A stretch of 64,000 nucleotides of DNA from RI-153 sp963721725 (GTDB lineage Bacteria; Chloroflexota; Anaerolineae; Caldilineales; Caldilineaceae): contig CAVRLX010000017.1 of NCBI GenBank assembly GCA_963721725.1, forward strand, positions 1 to 64,000. Reading direction: 5' to 3'. The notes under the pieces are model-generated. The model was given only the letters and a program-made list of their open reading frames with translations, was not told the origin of the DNA and made no database searches. Shown one piece after another: positions 55,228-63,995 of this stretch (within the stretch, counting starts at the first letter, position 1; each line of letters opens with the position of its first letter). Position numbers and translations under genes: made by a program.

Positions 55228-57322
55228 GTGCCCGTCCCCGATTTTACAAAGTTTACCGATCTTGCCTGGCTAGAAGACGTTGCGCGCCGAGATGGTTTTG
55301 CACAATTGCAAGAACGGGTACTTTCCCAGCGGCGGCAGGCAACAGACGCCGAGTCGGAACAACTGGATGCGCTGTTGGCGCTGCTGGCTGCCGAAGCGCC
55401 CCATCTCACACAGTGGCAGCCCGACCGGTTCCCCGCACTCTTTGCCCAACAAATTTTATTACGCGCCCATCTGATGGCGCTTCCCGCACTGGTGGACGCT
55501 GGCGCGAACTCGGTTGGCGGATCTCGGCCAGCCCTTCTGGCATCCGCGCTGGCAGCATACCCACACGGGATCGGCACAGCGACAACGGCTGACAGGCCAC
55601 GCCGACACCGTTAACGCCGTTGCCCCATTGCCCGACAATCAACGTGTTCTCTCGGCGGCCAACGATGGCACACTGATGTTGTGGGATCTATTGAGCGGCG
55701 CGCCGCTGGCCGTGCTCACGGGTCATACCGATTGGGTGAGCGCGCTGGCCGTCTCGCCGGACGGCACGTGGGCGATCTCTGGCGGCAAGGATGGCACGCT
55801 GCGCCGCTGGAATCTGACTACATACCAATGTGAGGCGGTGCTGAGCGGGCATCATGATTGGGTGCGCGCCGTGGCGATCTCGCCGGATGGGGCGCGTATT
55901 TTGTCGGCATCGCATGATCGCACGCTGCGGTTATGGGCGGCGGACGGCGCGCTGATCGCCACCCTGCACGGTCATACCGATCGGGTCATGGCGGTGGCTT
56001 TTACGCCAGACGGCATGGGTGCGCTCTCTGCTGCGGATGACCGCACGCTGCGGCAATGGGATCTGGCAAGCGCCGAATCCACCCAGGTCATCGAAATGGA
56101 AGGTGGCTTCGTCAGCGATCTGGTGCTCAGCCCCGACGGCGCACAGGTGATCACGGCGGCGGATGATCGGATGGTGCGGATCTGGGATCTGGCATCAGGC
56201 ACACTGCGGCAAACGCTGCGCGGCCACACGGCCAGCATCCGCTGTGTGGACATCTCCGCGAATGGGCAAGAGTTGCTCTCTGGCGACAACGACGGCATCC
56301 TCTTGCGCTGGGATCGGTCCACAGGCGAGATCCGCCAGCGTTTGCAGGGGCACGAAGGGCCGATTACCGGTGTGGCCTTTGGCACAGATGGCCGCAGCGC
56401 CCTCTCCGCCTCGGTGGATCGCAGCGTGATGGGCTGGCAGCTTTCTGACGAGAGCGGCGCGTCCTCGCCCCCCCACGAGGACGCCATCCACCGCATTGTT
56501 ATAACGTCAATGGGCAGCGTGATCACAGCCTCGGAAGATGGCAGCATGAAGGTATGGGATGCCGAAAGTGGAGATACATTGGCGACCTTTTCCAATAATA
56601 GCCCTGTGTTGGATCTATCCTGGCAGCCTGCCACACAAACGCTGATCAGCGCTGACGAGGCAGGGCGGCTGCGACGTTGGCGCTTGGATGGCACAAGCGA
56701 TGGCGAGATCATCGGCACGCACCGGGGGCCTGTGTTGGCGGTGGCCGCCGATGCGCAACGGGCCATTGCCGGAACGGAAACCTGGGCCATTAAAGTGTGG
56801 GATCTGGCAGCGGGCAAGGCCGAACGCACTATCATCGATCACCGCGGCGGGGTGCATGCGCTGATCATCACCGCCGACGGCACAGCACTGTTGTCGGCGT
56901 CTGAGGATGAAAGCATCCGCCTGTGGGATCTGGCAACGGGCGCGCTACTTCGGATCTTTCTCGGTCATGAAAACAGCGTCACAGCGCTGGCCCTACTGCC
57001 CGACGGCAGCGGCTTTGTCTCTGGATCGGACGATGGCACGGTGGCGATTTGGCGCTTTGACGTGGCGGAGCCGATAGCGATCCTGCGTGGGCATAGTGAT
57101 TGGGTCAACACAGTGGCGGTGACAGTGGACGGGGCGTGTATTCTCTCTGGCAGCCAGGACGGTACACTGCGCCTGTGGGATCGGGTCAGTGGGCAGCCCG
57201 TTGCCATGCTGCAACTGGACGAACCCATCACAGCGCTGGCGATCACCGATCACACTGAGATGGTGTGGGTAGGCGACGAAGCGGGCAATTTGTATGCGCT
57301 GCACCTGCACCGCCCAGCGTAG
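55228..57322 (+). CDS. WD40-repeat protein with 14 repeats (1-base shift near 55512)
   Basis: The first about 95 residues are helical (DVARRDGFAQLQERVLSQRR) and lead into a linker. They are followed by fourteen WD40 repeats of about 42 residues (first GHADTVNAVAPLPDN, last ITALAITDHTEMVW), enough for two seven-bladed propellers. The frame breaks near 55512; removing one G from ACTCGGTTGGCGG gives NSLADLGQPFWHPRWQ and a single protein of about 697 residues. Bacterial proteins of this layout act as scaffolds; here the NB-ARC or kinase partner domain is missing. The start is GTG 55228. Confidence 0.85.
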
Positions 57323-57338
57323 AAAGTAGATTGCGCAA

Positions 57339-57665
57339 ATGACCAATGATTTCTACTGTGATGAAGTTTTCAGCGGGCGCACACCTGTGAAAAAAGTGAT
57401 GGAGACTGAACGTGTGCTGGCTTATCACCACACGCGCCCGTTCTATCCAGTGCATATTGTTGTGGTTCCCAAGCAGCATATTGATTCACTGCTAACGCTC
57501 AACGAGCCTACTTTACTGGCCGAAATGATGGATGTGATTCAACGTGTCGCACGTGATGTGGTGGAGAACCACGGCGCGTGTCGCATCCTCACGAATTTGG
57601 GCCAATATCAAGATTCCAAACACCTGCATTGGCATGTTTTTCATGGGGAGGCATTGACTATATGA
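57339..57665 (+). CDS. HIT family nucleotide-binding protein
   Basis: The 108-residue product has the histidine triad HLHWHVFHGE near the end and the PFYPVHIVVVPKQHIDSLLTL core of HIT (Hint-type) hydrolases, which cleave AMP-lysine or similar adenylates. The N-terminal zinc-binding cysteines of some HITs are absent apart from one Cys. It lies 16 bases after the WD40 gene and its stop overlaps the GNAT start (ATGA). Confidence 0.9.
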   Translation: MTNDFYCDEVFSGRTPVKKVMETERVLAYHHTRPFYPVHIVVVPKQHIDSLLTLNEPTLLAEMMDVIQRVARDVVENHGACRILTNLGQYQDSKHLHWHVFHGEALTI

Positions 57666-58192
57666 GTGACATTCAAATTCGCCCCGCCACGCCCGACGAT
57701 GCCCCCGCCATTGCGCGGGTGCATGTGCAAAGCTGGCGCGAGAGCTACACGGACATTGTGCCAGACTCGGTCTTTGCTGTGCGCACCGCAGAACAACGCA
57801 CAACTGTCTGGCACAACATTCTGACCGAGAGCGACGAGCGTGTCGTAGTCTATGTGGCGGAAGACCCCAGGGTGGGTCTGGTTGGGTTTGCCTCGGGCTA
57901 TGCTGATCAAAAAGATGTTCAAGGCTATGACGCCGAGGTTACATCGATCTATCTGTTGCGTTCGTATCAGGGCAAGGGAATTGGGCGCGCCCTCTTTTCT
58001 GCCGTGGTCCAAGCCCTCGCCGATAATGGCAGCCGATCTTTGTTGGTGTGGGCGCTGGCCGATAACCCTGCCCATCCATTTTACGCACACCTGGGCGGGC
58101 AACTCGTGGCGGAAAAGGACGTTGACATGGGCGGCAAACTCCTCCCTGAAGTAGGCTATGGCTGGGCTGATATTGCCGATGCGATTGCGTAG
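57662..58192 (+). CDS. GNAT family acetyltransferase
   Basis: The 176-residue product from ATG 57662 has IRPATPDDAPAIARVHVQSWRESY at the start and the acetyl-CoA pyrophosphate loop YLLRSYQGKGIGRALFSAVV (R/Q-x-x-G-x-G/A), ending in LADNPAHPFYAHLGGQ. The RVHVQSWR opening is typical of the YncA-like or puromycin-acetyltransferase-like group, but the substrate is unknown. It overlaps the HIT gene, so the two are co-translated. Its stop lies inside a perfect hairpin. Confidence 0.88.
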   Translation: MSDIQIRPATPDDAPAIARVHVQSWRESYTDIVPDSVFAVRTAEQRTTVWHNILTESDERVVVYVAEDPRVGLVGFASGYADQKDVQGYDAEVTSIYLLRSYQGKGIGRALFSAVVQALADNGSRSLLVWALADNPAHPFYAHLGGQLVAEKDVDMGGKLLPEVGYGWADIADAIA

Positions 58193-58216
58193 AGACGAAA
58201 AGTTTTCGTCTCTACG
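58186..58216. repeat. 15-bp perfect palindrome between convergent genes (GTAGAGACGAAAA type)
   Basis: GCGTAGAGACGAAAA (58186-58200) and TTTTCGTCTCTACGC (58202-58216) are exact complements around a single base, so in RNA the loop must open a few more pairs. The GNAT stop (58190-58192) lies within it. With A- and T-runs in the arms it fits a bidirectional terminator. Confidence 0.85.
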
Positions 58217-59890
58217 CGTCGTAGACCCCGATAGCAGCGAATCGTGAAGCGGTGATCCACCGGCGTCCAAAAAGTGAGGAGAACGCGCACATGGCCGGGC
58301 GCGGTTTCGGCATCGCGCATCTGCCACATGCCGTGGGCCGTTGCGCCGGGGCCAATCCGGATCACGTCGCTGCCATAACGCATTTCGCCGTAGCCATTTT
58401 TGAGAAAGATCACTTGCCCGGCACCAGGCTGCGTGCGCGTGTCGACGGTCTCCCAAGTGCCGCCCGGTGGGAAGTCAAAGGCGATCTGCGTTGCCACATG
58501 ATCCAACCCATCCAGGTGATGAAAGCGCAGATCAAAGCCACCGTCCGCTTCGTCCACCACAAGTTCGCTGGTCAACGGTGGGATGGCGTAGAGATCGCGC
58601 TTGGCAAAAGCCGCGTTCCAATCCTCTGGCGGCACGGGTCGCCCCAGGGGCAGTTCATAGCCCGGCCGGCGCGGACGGCCCAGCCCTTCAGAACGCAACA
58701 CGGCTTGATTGTCGGCCACGCGCAGATCGTCGCCAATGAAATGGCCGCACGCCGTGCCAAAATAGGTGTGGCTGATCTTGAGGCTGCTCAGTTCGGCCTT
58801 GCCATAGGTGAGACTGAGCAGGCGGGTGACGCCCTGGAAAAATGAGGCGCTCAGGTTGTTTCGGCGCACGCGCCAGAGACCGTTGAGCGGAAAGTGGCGG
58901 GCATAGCTCGTGGGCAACGCCGCCTCTGTGGGAGCCGGATCACCGCACTTGAGCAGCGCGTAGATTGTCCACACAAGGTGGGTGCGCAGATCATGATTTT
59001 CTGCCCACAGCCACTGCGCCGCCGCCGCAAAAAGAGGGTTGGGGGACGAGGTGATGGGCGTGCAGATAGCAAGCCACCAGCCCCAGGGCGACCTCGCGTG
59101 TGCCATAATCCTGGCGGCGCGAGAGGCCAGTCTCGGCTGTGCCGTCGGCGTGGAGCAGATAGAGATCGAAGTCAAGGCTACGCTGCACCGCGGGCAAGGC
59201 GTCCGGGCAATCCCAGTTTTCGTGAATGAAAAGCAGGGAACGGTTGTTGACGGCATCATAGACGCCCACGCTACGCTCGATAAACGCGCCCTCGGCGTCA
59301 ATGTCAATGCCTTCGGCCAAGTAGCTTTCCACCACAGCGGTGATTTCCAGATCGGGAAAGAGCGTTTTGGCCTGGGTCAACGCCGAGACCATGACCCAAC
59401 GATGGTTGGGCGTGTGAAAGCCGCCGAGCAACATGCCGTCCACGGCGCGGCGGATGAAGCGTTCCAGCGTGGCGAGGAGTTGTTGCCCGGCGGCCTCTGC
59501 GGCGAGACGATCACGGCCGAGTTCAAAGATGGTGCAAAGCTGCTGCACCGTAAAGCCTGTATCGGGCGCGGAATCGTAGTTCACCGAAAGCAGATCGATG
59601 TTGCCGCTGGGCCGTTGCGCCCGGATCAGATAATCCGCCGCGGGGAGCAGCCGCGCCAGCAGTTCAGCATTCAACCTTCCTTGCGCCAACATGGCATAGA
59701 CAGCCGCCGTGATAAAATGGCTGGTAGCCTTGTTGTCGGCACAGCCATAGTCGGGGTTGTGGATAGCGCCGTGATCGGGGTGGGTTTCATCCCAGATCTG
59801 CCAATCAAGTTGATCGCGCACCAGCGCGGCCAACGGGGGCAGGGTGTTTTGCAGAGTCAATGCTGCCGACGGCGCGTGTACGTTGAGCAT
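58211..59890 (-). CDS. Hypothetical alpha/alpha-barrel-type protein (1-base shift near 59035)
   Basis: The product of about 560 residues is helical in its first half (LAALVRDQLDWQIWDETHPDHG, FITAAVYAMLAQGRLNAELLARLLPAADYL), with a beta-rich C-terminal part (FLKNGYGEMRYGSDVIRIG). This resembles the alpha/alpha toroid plus beta-sandwich plan of polysaccharide lyases and heparinases; the precise family is unknown. Removing one C from a CCCCC run at about 59031-59035 joins HAHHLVP to NPLFAAAAQWLW. The frame reads on to 58156 through the hairpin; removing one G near 58223 would give YRVYDA and a stop at 58211, which I prefer. Confidence 0.7.
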
Positions 59891-59912
59891 GAAAGACCTC
59901 CGGTGTAAATTT

Positions 59913-59963
59913 AAACCGCAAAGATCACAAAGAAACAGATATATTCTCTGTAATCTCTGTGGT
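59913..59963. repeat. Imperfect 21-bp intergenic inverted repeat, CAAAGAT-type
   Basis: AACCGCAAAGATCACAAAGA (from 59913) faces TTCTCTGTAATCTCTGTGGT (from 59943), pairing at most positions, with mismatches that fit decay of an older perfect copy. It fills the gap between the divergent hypothetical and HAD genes. Confidence 0.65.
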
Positions 59964-60004
59964 TGCTTTTGAGTAAAGCGGCACTATAGCATAGGGGAAA
60001 GAGG

Positions 60005-60565
60005 ATGACAACGAAACGAGCGATTCGGGCGATCTGTTTGGACTGTGGCGATACGTTGATAGATGAGGGAACCGAGGAGAAGAATGAGCATGGCGTCAGC
60101 CTGCGCGCCGAGTTGATCCCCGGCGCGGCGGAGCTAATGGCGGCGTTGAAAGCGACGGGCTATCCGCTGGCGCTGGTGGCGGACGGGCCATGTGACACTT
60201 TTACCAACAATTTGGGGCCGTATCAGCTCTATGAATTGTTCGACGTTTACGCCATTTCCGAAACGCTGGGCTGCGAAAAGCCCGATGCGCGCATGTTTCA
60301 AGCTGCGCTAGACGAACTGGGCATCTCGTCTGACGAGCATGAGCGGGTGCTTATGGTGGGTAACAATTTGGAGCGCGATATTGCCGGGGCCAACGCACTG
60401 GGCCTAACCACAGTCTGGCTGGATTGGGCGCCGCGCCGCTCGAAGATCCCAGCCAACGCGCTGGAAGTGCCGGACTACACGATCAAACTGCCGATGGAGT
60501 TGGTCAGCGTGATTGAGGAATTGGAACGAAAATTCACCGAGGAAAACAAGGGAGATAGGCAATGA
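60005..60565 (+). CDS. HAD family hydrolase
   Basis: The 186-residue product has the HAD motifs: ICLDCGDTLID (motif I, with both Asp), ALVADGPCDTFTNNL (motif II region), and KPDARMFQAALDELG then VLMVGNNLERDIAGANALGL (motif III/IV). It is likely a small-molecule phosphatase. The cap is short. The stop overlaps the OsmC-family start as ATGA, so they form an operon. Confidence 0.88.
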   Translation: MTTKRAIRAICLDCGDTLIDEGTEEKNEHGVSLRAELIPGAAELMAALKATGYPLALVADGPCDTFTNNLGPYQLYELFDVYAISETLGCEKPDARMFQAALDELGISSDEHERVLMVGNNLERDIAGANALGLTTVWLDWAPRRSKIPANALEVPDYTIKLPMELVSVIEELERKFTEENKGDRQ

Positions 60566-61062
60566 ATGCTGAGGAACTACGGGCCACGCAAGCGCCGCTC
60601 AAGACAAAGTACAAAGAGGAACCAGAGGCGGCGCTGATTACGCTGAAGGCAAAAGGCGAGCTGGGCGCGGGGATCACCTGCCGCGTAGAGACCGGGCGGG
60701 CGCTGGCCGAGGCCGGGCTGCACCCAGCCACAGGCGGGGATGGCCTTTCACTCTGTTCGGGTGATATGTTGTTGGAGGCACTGGTGGCCTGTGCCGGGGT
60801 GACGTTGCGGGCGGTAGCCACGGCGATTGGGGTCGATGTGCGGGGCGGCACGGTCCATGCCGAAGGGGATCTGGATTTCCGCGGCACGCTGGGGGTCTCG
60901 AAGGAAGCGCCGGTGGGCTTTGCGTCGATCCGTCTGCGCTTTGATCTGGACAGCGACGCCAGCGCAGAACAAAAAGCCACCCTGCTCAAACTCACCGAAC
61001 GCTATTGTGTGGTCTATCAGACGCTGCGGAACAGCCCGCAGATGGAAGCGACGATAGAATGA
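60562..61062 (+). CDS. OsmC family protein
   Basis: The 166-residue product has the OsmC/Ohr fold with the peroxidatic-type cysteines: LLEALVACAGVTLRAVATAIG and KLTERYCVVYQTLRNSP. The N-terminal strand region (ITLKAKGELGAGITCRVETG) fits. OsmC proteins reduce organic hydroperoxides or act on related thiols; several in this class have no shown substrate. It overlaps the HAD gene and ends before a perfect inverted repeat. Confidence 0.88.
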   Translation: MNAEELRATQAPLKTKYKEEPEAALITLKAKGELGAGITCRVETGRALAEAGLHPATGGDGLSLCSGDMLLEALVACAGVTLRAVATAIGVDVRGGTVHAEGDLDFRGTLGVSKEAPVGFASIRLRFDLDSDASAEQKATLLKLTERYCVVYQTLRNSPQMEATIE

Positions 61063-61116
61063 CCGCAGACGGCGGACCGCAGGTGAGTAACAACCACCAA
61101 GTCTTTGTCTTTTGGT

Positions 61117-61168
61117 AAACACAGATGGGGGAGTTCAGAGATCGATCTGCGCTCCCCCATCTGTGTTT
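61117..61168. repeat. Perfect 17-bp inverted repeat between convergent genes
   Basis: AAACACAGATGGGGGAG (61117-61133) and its exact complement (61152-61168), with an 18-base loop that holds a small palindrome (GATCGATC). Inverted TTTGTCT runs flank it. It is the probable terminator for both convergent genes. Confidence 0.88.
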
Positions 61169-61227
61169 GTCCTATCCGTGTTGACAAGACTAAGTTCGGC
61201 GGTCTGTGGTCGGTTGTCCGCCGTCCG

Positions 61228-62049
61228 CTAGCCATTCATCCACTGGCGCAGCACGTCGGCATGTTGCGGCAGCGCCACTTCCGGCTCTTCGATTTCAGGA
61301 TGCCACTTCTTTTCCCACTCGGCGGAGAGATAGCCACGGTAGCCCTCGCGCATGAGCAGTTCCACCACCTCTTTATTGGGCACTTCGCCCTCGCCCAACA
61401 GCACCAATTGCCATCCGCCATCGGGTTTGCGGCGCGCATCTTTGATGTGCACGTGGGCCACGCGGTCGCCGATGAGATCCCATGTTTCCTCGATGGATTC
61501 GCCCATGCGATAGGGGTGATGCACATCCCACACGGCTTTCAGGCGCGGATGCTGCACCTGATCCAGCACGCGCGCCACCTCGGCCCCACGACAGAAAGCG
61601 TCATGCGTCTCCAACAGCACGGTCACACCTTCGGCCTCGGCATCGTCCATGACATCCTCCAAGCTGGACGCCACCCAGTCAATGGTCTCGTCAATGGTGT
61701 GACCGTCGGCCACGTTGCCGCCAAAAGTGCGCACATAGGGAATGCCCAGGGCACTGGCAAGACGCAGATATTGGCGCAGTTCGTCCTGTTGGGCCTGGCG
61801 CTCGGCGGCGTCGGGCGAGGAAAAGCGCGTCGATGCGCCGATGCCGACAATCTTCAGCCCGTGGCGATCCATAATTTCGCGCACTTCTTGTTGACCGGCT
61901 TCGTCCAGATCCGACGGGATGATCTGGCCGTTCAGCACACGCACTTCCAGCCCGACATAGCCATCTTTGACCGCTTCTTCGGCGGCGCGTTCCAAAGACC
62001 AGTCTGGGCAACCCAGCGTGCTAAAAACCAGCGGGAATCGATCTGCCAT
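61228..62049 (-). CDS. Sugar phosphate isomerase/epimerase, TIM barrel
   Basis: The 273-residue product has FSTLGCPDWSLERAAEEAV, the Glu ligand in VLLETHDAFCRGAEV, the Asp/His pair in AVWDVHHPYRMGES, DRVAHVHIKDARRKPDGG and the final Glu in YLSAEWEKKWHPEIEEPE. It belongs to the xylose-isomerase-like TIM barrel group that acts on keto or inosose substrates. It begins at ATG 62049 with AAAGGAG upstream. It is near a second Gfo/Idh gene, as the first isomerase is. Confidence 0.9.
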   Translation of the reverse strand: MADRFPLVFSTLGCPDWSLERAAEEAVKDGYVGLEVRVLNGQIIPSDLDEAGQQEVREIMDRHGLKIVGIGASTRFSSPDAAERQAQQDELRQYLRLASALGIPYVRTFGGNVADGHTIDETIDWVASSLEDVMDDAEAEGVTVLLETHDAFCRGAEVARVLDQVQHPRLKAVWDVHHPYRMGESIEETWDLIGDRVAHVHIKDARRKPDGGWQLVLLGEGEVPNKEVVELLMREGYRGYLSAEWEKKWHPEIEEPEVALPQHADVLRQWMNG

Positions 62050-62114
62050 GTTTGTTTACTCCTTTGATTGAGAATTTCGTTCAGTTCACCTGAACGTTGC
62101 TATGCCGCGAATCG

Positions 62115-62750
62115 TTATGGCAACACATGGAGGTGGCGCAGAATTTCCAGCGCGTTGGGCAGCGGATCTTGCCAGAGCCAGCGCGCATCCAGCCAGAAAC
62201 CATCCACACTGGTGCTGTTATAGATGCCATCGTGGGACATGGCCTGCTGATAGTGCCCATCTGCCCCCAGTTGATAAAACTCGGCCTGACGGCGCAGCGG
62301 ATCAAGCAGCCAATATTCAGCCACCCCTTCGGCTTCATACTCCACATACTTGCGCCCGCGGTCGCGGCTGATGCTTTCCGGCGAGACAATTTCGATTAAC
62401 AGATCGGCGGGGCCATCAAGATAGGTGTCGTGCAGACGCTCCAGGTTTTCGCTGCGAATGAAGATCAGGTCGGGTTCGCGGCCCTGGTCGGTCACCCGCA
62501 GGCGCACCATAAAGGGTGGCGTCAGTACCACACCTAGATGATGATGTTGTGTATAAAGTTTCAGAATGATATAGAGCCAGCCCATCAATTCTTGATGAAT
62601 TCTTGCCGCAGGTGACATCAGCAATACCTCCCCATCTTCCCATTCAGCGCGCACATCTTCAGCGGCCCAAGCCATGAACTCATTAAATGAGAGCTTGCCC
62701 TCAGGAGGCGGGCGATGGTCGATCTCATAGAGTTGTCGGACTTCTTTCAT
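62115..62750 (-). CDS. Uma2 family endonuclease (DUF820)
   Basis: The 211-residue product has the PD-(D/E)XK layout of Uma2: SFNEFMAWAAEDVRAEWEDGEVLLMSP, LTPPFMVRLRVTDQGREPDLIFI, then DLLIEIVSPESISRDRGRKYVEYEAEGVAEYWLLD. The active-site residues are the Asp of EPDLIF and the Glu of IEIVSPES. The family is greatly expanded in cyanobacteria and Chloroflexota and its role is unknown. I chose ATG 62750; the frame is open to 62801, but that start has no ribosome binding site. Confidence 0.88.
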   Translation of the reverse strand: MKEVRQLYEIDHRPPPEGKLSFNEFMAWAAEDVRAEWEDGEVLLMSPAARIHQELMGWLYIILKLYTQHHHLGVVLTPPFMVRLRVTDQGREPDLIFIRSENLERLHDTYLDGPADLLIEIVSPESISRDRGRKYVEYEAEGVAEYWLLDPLRRQAEFYQLGADGHYQQAMSHDGIYNSTSVDGFWLDARWLWQDPLPNALEILRHLHVLP

Positions 62751-62826
62751 GGCAGCCCCCTGTGTGGGTGAAGATAAGGCACGATGTAACTGGACAGACA
62801 TAGGGTGGGCTTATTGTAACACAGAG

Positions 62827-62880
62827 GGTATTGGGGATTAGGTATTGGGTAGTACGACCCAATACCTAATCCCCAATACC
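62827..62880. repeat. Perfect 24-bp inverted repeat, heptamer TATTGGG type
   Basis: GGTATTGGGGATTAGGTATT (from 62827, arm to 62850) is the exact reverse complement of 62857-62880, with a 6-base loop. Units: GGTATTG-GGGATTA-GGTATTG. The right arm runs on into CCCAATATCC. It is the longest perfect stem in the window, lying between the Uma2 and Gfo/Idh genes. Confidence 0.92.
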
Positions 62881-62895
62881 CAATATCCTCTCCCC

Positions 62896-63939
62896 TCACA
62901 CCGGCGACAACGCGTGACACTTCTCCTGAAGCCAGATCACCCGGCGCACGCTTTCCGGCGTGATGGTCAACGGCGCGCCGTGGCGGATGCTCTGATAGAG
63001 GTCGAGATAAAAGCCGGGTTCGCCGGGCGCGTCGGAATCTTCCAGACGCCAGCTATACTGCACCCAGGGAATCTCGTCGCGGTTGTAGCTGCGATCGGGC
63101 GTGGGCGCGGTATCCAGGGTGCGCGGCGGCAATTTTTCCTCATCCATCACCTGCCAACGCAGCTCTTTGGGCGTGCCTTGCAGACCGCCGCGTGTACCCA
63201 GAATATTCCATTTCTGGGCGGGAAAGGCGTCGCAACTGCTGATCTCAATGTCAATGGTAGGCTTGCCCGCGCCCTTGAAAACCACCTTCACATGATCGTC
63301 GGCATCGCCCAAGGTAAGTGTGCGATCCAGATGGCAAAAAACGTCGTCGGGCTGGCCGTCGCCGTAGAGTTGCAGCGCCTGGTCAAGATAGTGTGGGCCG
63401 GTGTTGTTGAGGCTACCGCCGCCATACTGTTTGAGCGTCTGCCAGTCCCAGCGGCGCGTGAACTTGGATTCGGTCATGCGGATCTGAACAATGCGGCCCA
63501 GCACGCCAGAGGCGATGATCTCCTGCACCTTGACAAAGTCGGGATCATAACGGCGATTCTGGAAGATGGAGAGTGTTTTGCCTGTGCGTTTGGCCGCTTC
63601 CACCATGCGGTCGGCATCGGCCAGTGAGGTCGCCATAGGCTTTTCGCTCACGGCATGTTTGCCCGCTTCCAGCGCCGCAATCGAAAGATCGGCGTGGAGA
63701 AAACTGGGCAGCGCCACCACTACCAGTTCCACAGCGTTGTCGGCCAGCAGATCGGCATAGCTGGTGTAGGCCATGCAATCAAAGCGTTCAACGGCTTCGT
63801 CTCGGCGTGTGGCGTCTTCATCCACCACCGCCACCACTTGAAACTTCTGGCGCAGCGGCTCCAGCAGGCGAGCGTGAATATTCCATCCACTGCGACCCAG
63901 GCCCGCAATCCCCACACGAATCGGTTGTTCTTGTGTCAT
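62896..63939 (-). CDS. Gfo/Idh/MocA family oxidoreductase, second copy
   Basis: The 347-residue product has the Rossmann opening VGIAGLGRSGWNIHARLL, the conserved SEKPMATSLADADRMVEAA with active-site Lys, FQNRRYDPDFVKVQEII and GGGSLNNTGPHYLDQAL with Asp/Tyr in place of the usual Asp/His pair. AGGAG precedes ATG 63939. It is shorter and distant from the copy at 48160, so the substrates probably differ. An isomerase gene lies two genes away. Confidence 0.9.
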   Translation of the reverse strand: MTQEQPIRVGIAGLGRSGWNIHARLLEPLRQKFQVVAVVDEDATRRDEAVERFDCMAYTSYADLLADNAVELVVVALPSFLHADLSIAALEAGKHAVSEKPMATSLADADRMVEAAKRTGKTLSIFQNRRYDPDFVKVQEIIASGVLGRIVQIRMTESKFTRRWDWQTLKQYGGGSLNNTGPHYLDQALQLYGDGQPDDVFCHLDRTLTLGDADDHVKVVFKGAGKPTIDIEISSCDAFPAQKWNILGTRGGLQGTPKELRWQVMDEEKLPPRTLDTAPTPDRSYNRDEIPWVQYSWRLEDSDAPGEPGFYLDLYQSIRHGAPLTITPESVRRVIWLQEKCHALSPV

Positions 63940-63961
63940 AGACTCCTGCTTTCAAAGTTGG

Positions 63962-63995
63962 GAATAGAACGCGGATAACACGGATTGGGCGAATT
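63962..63995. repeat. Dispersed intergenic repeat (GAATAGAACRCGGATAA type), copy 2
   Basis: This stretch near the window end matches 32776-32810, and may continue beyond the window. Confidence 0.7.

Noticed and set aside
21196..63995. CRISPR array
   Set aside because: The repeated units are 7 bases long, inverted and spread over many gaps; there are no regularly spaced direct repeats with unique spacers and no cas genes.
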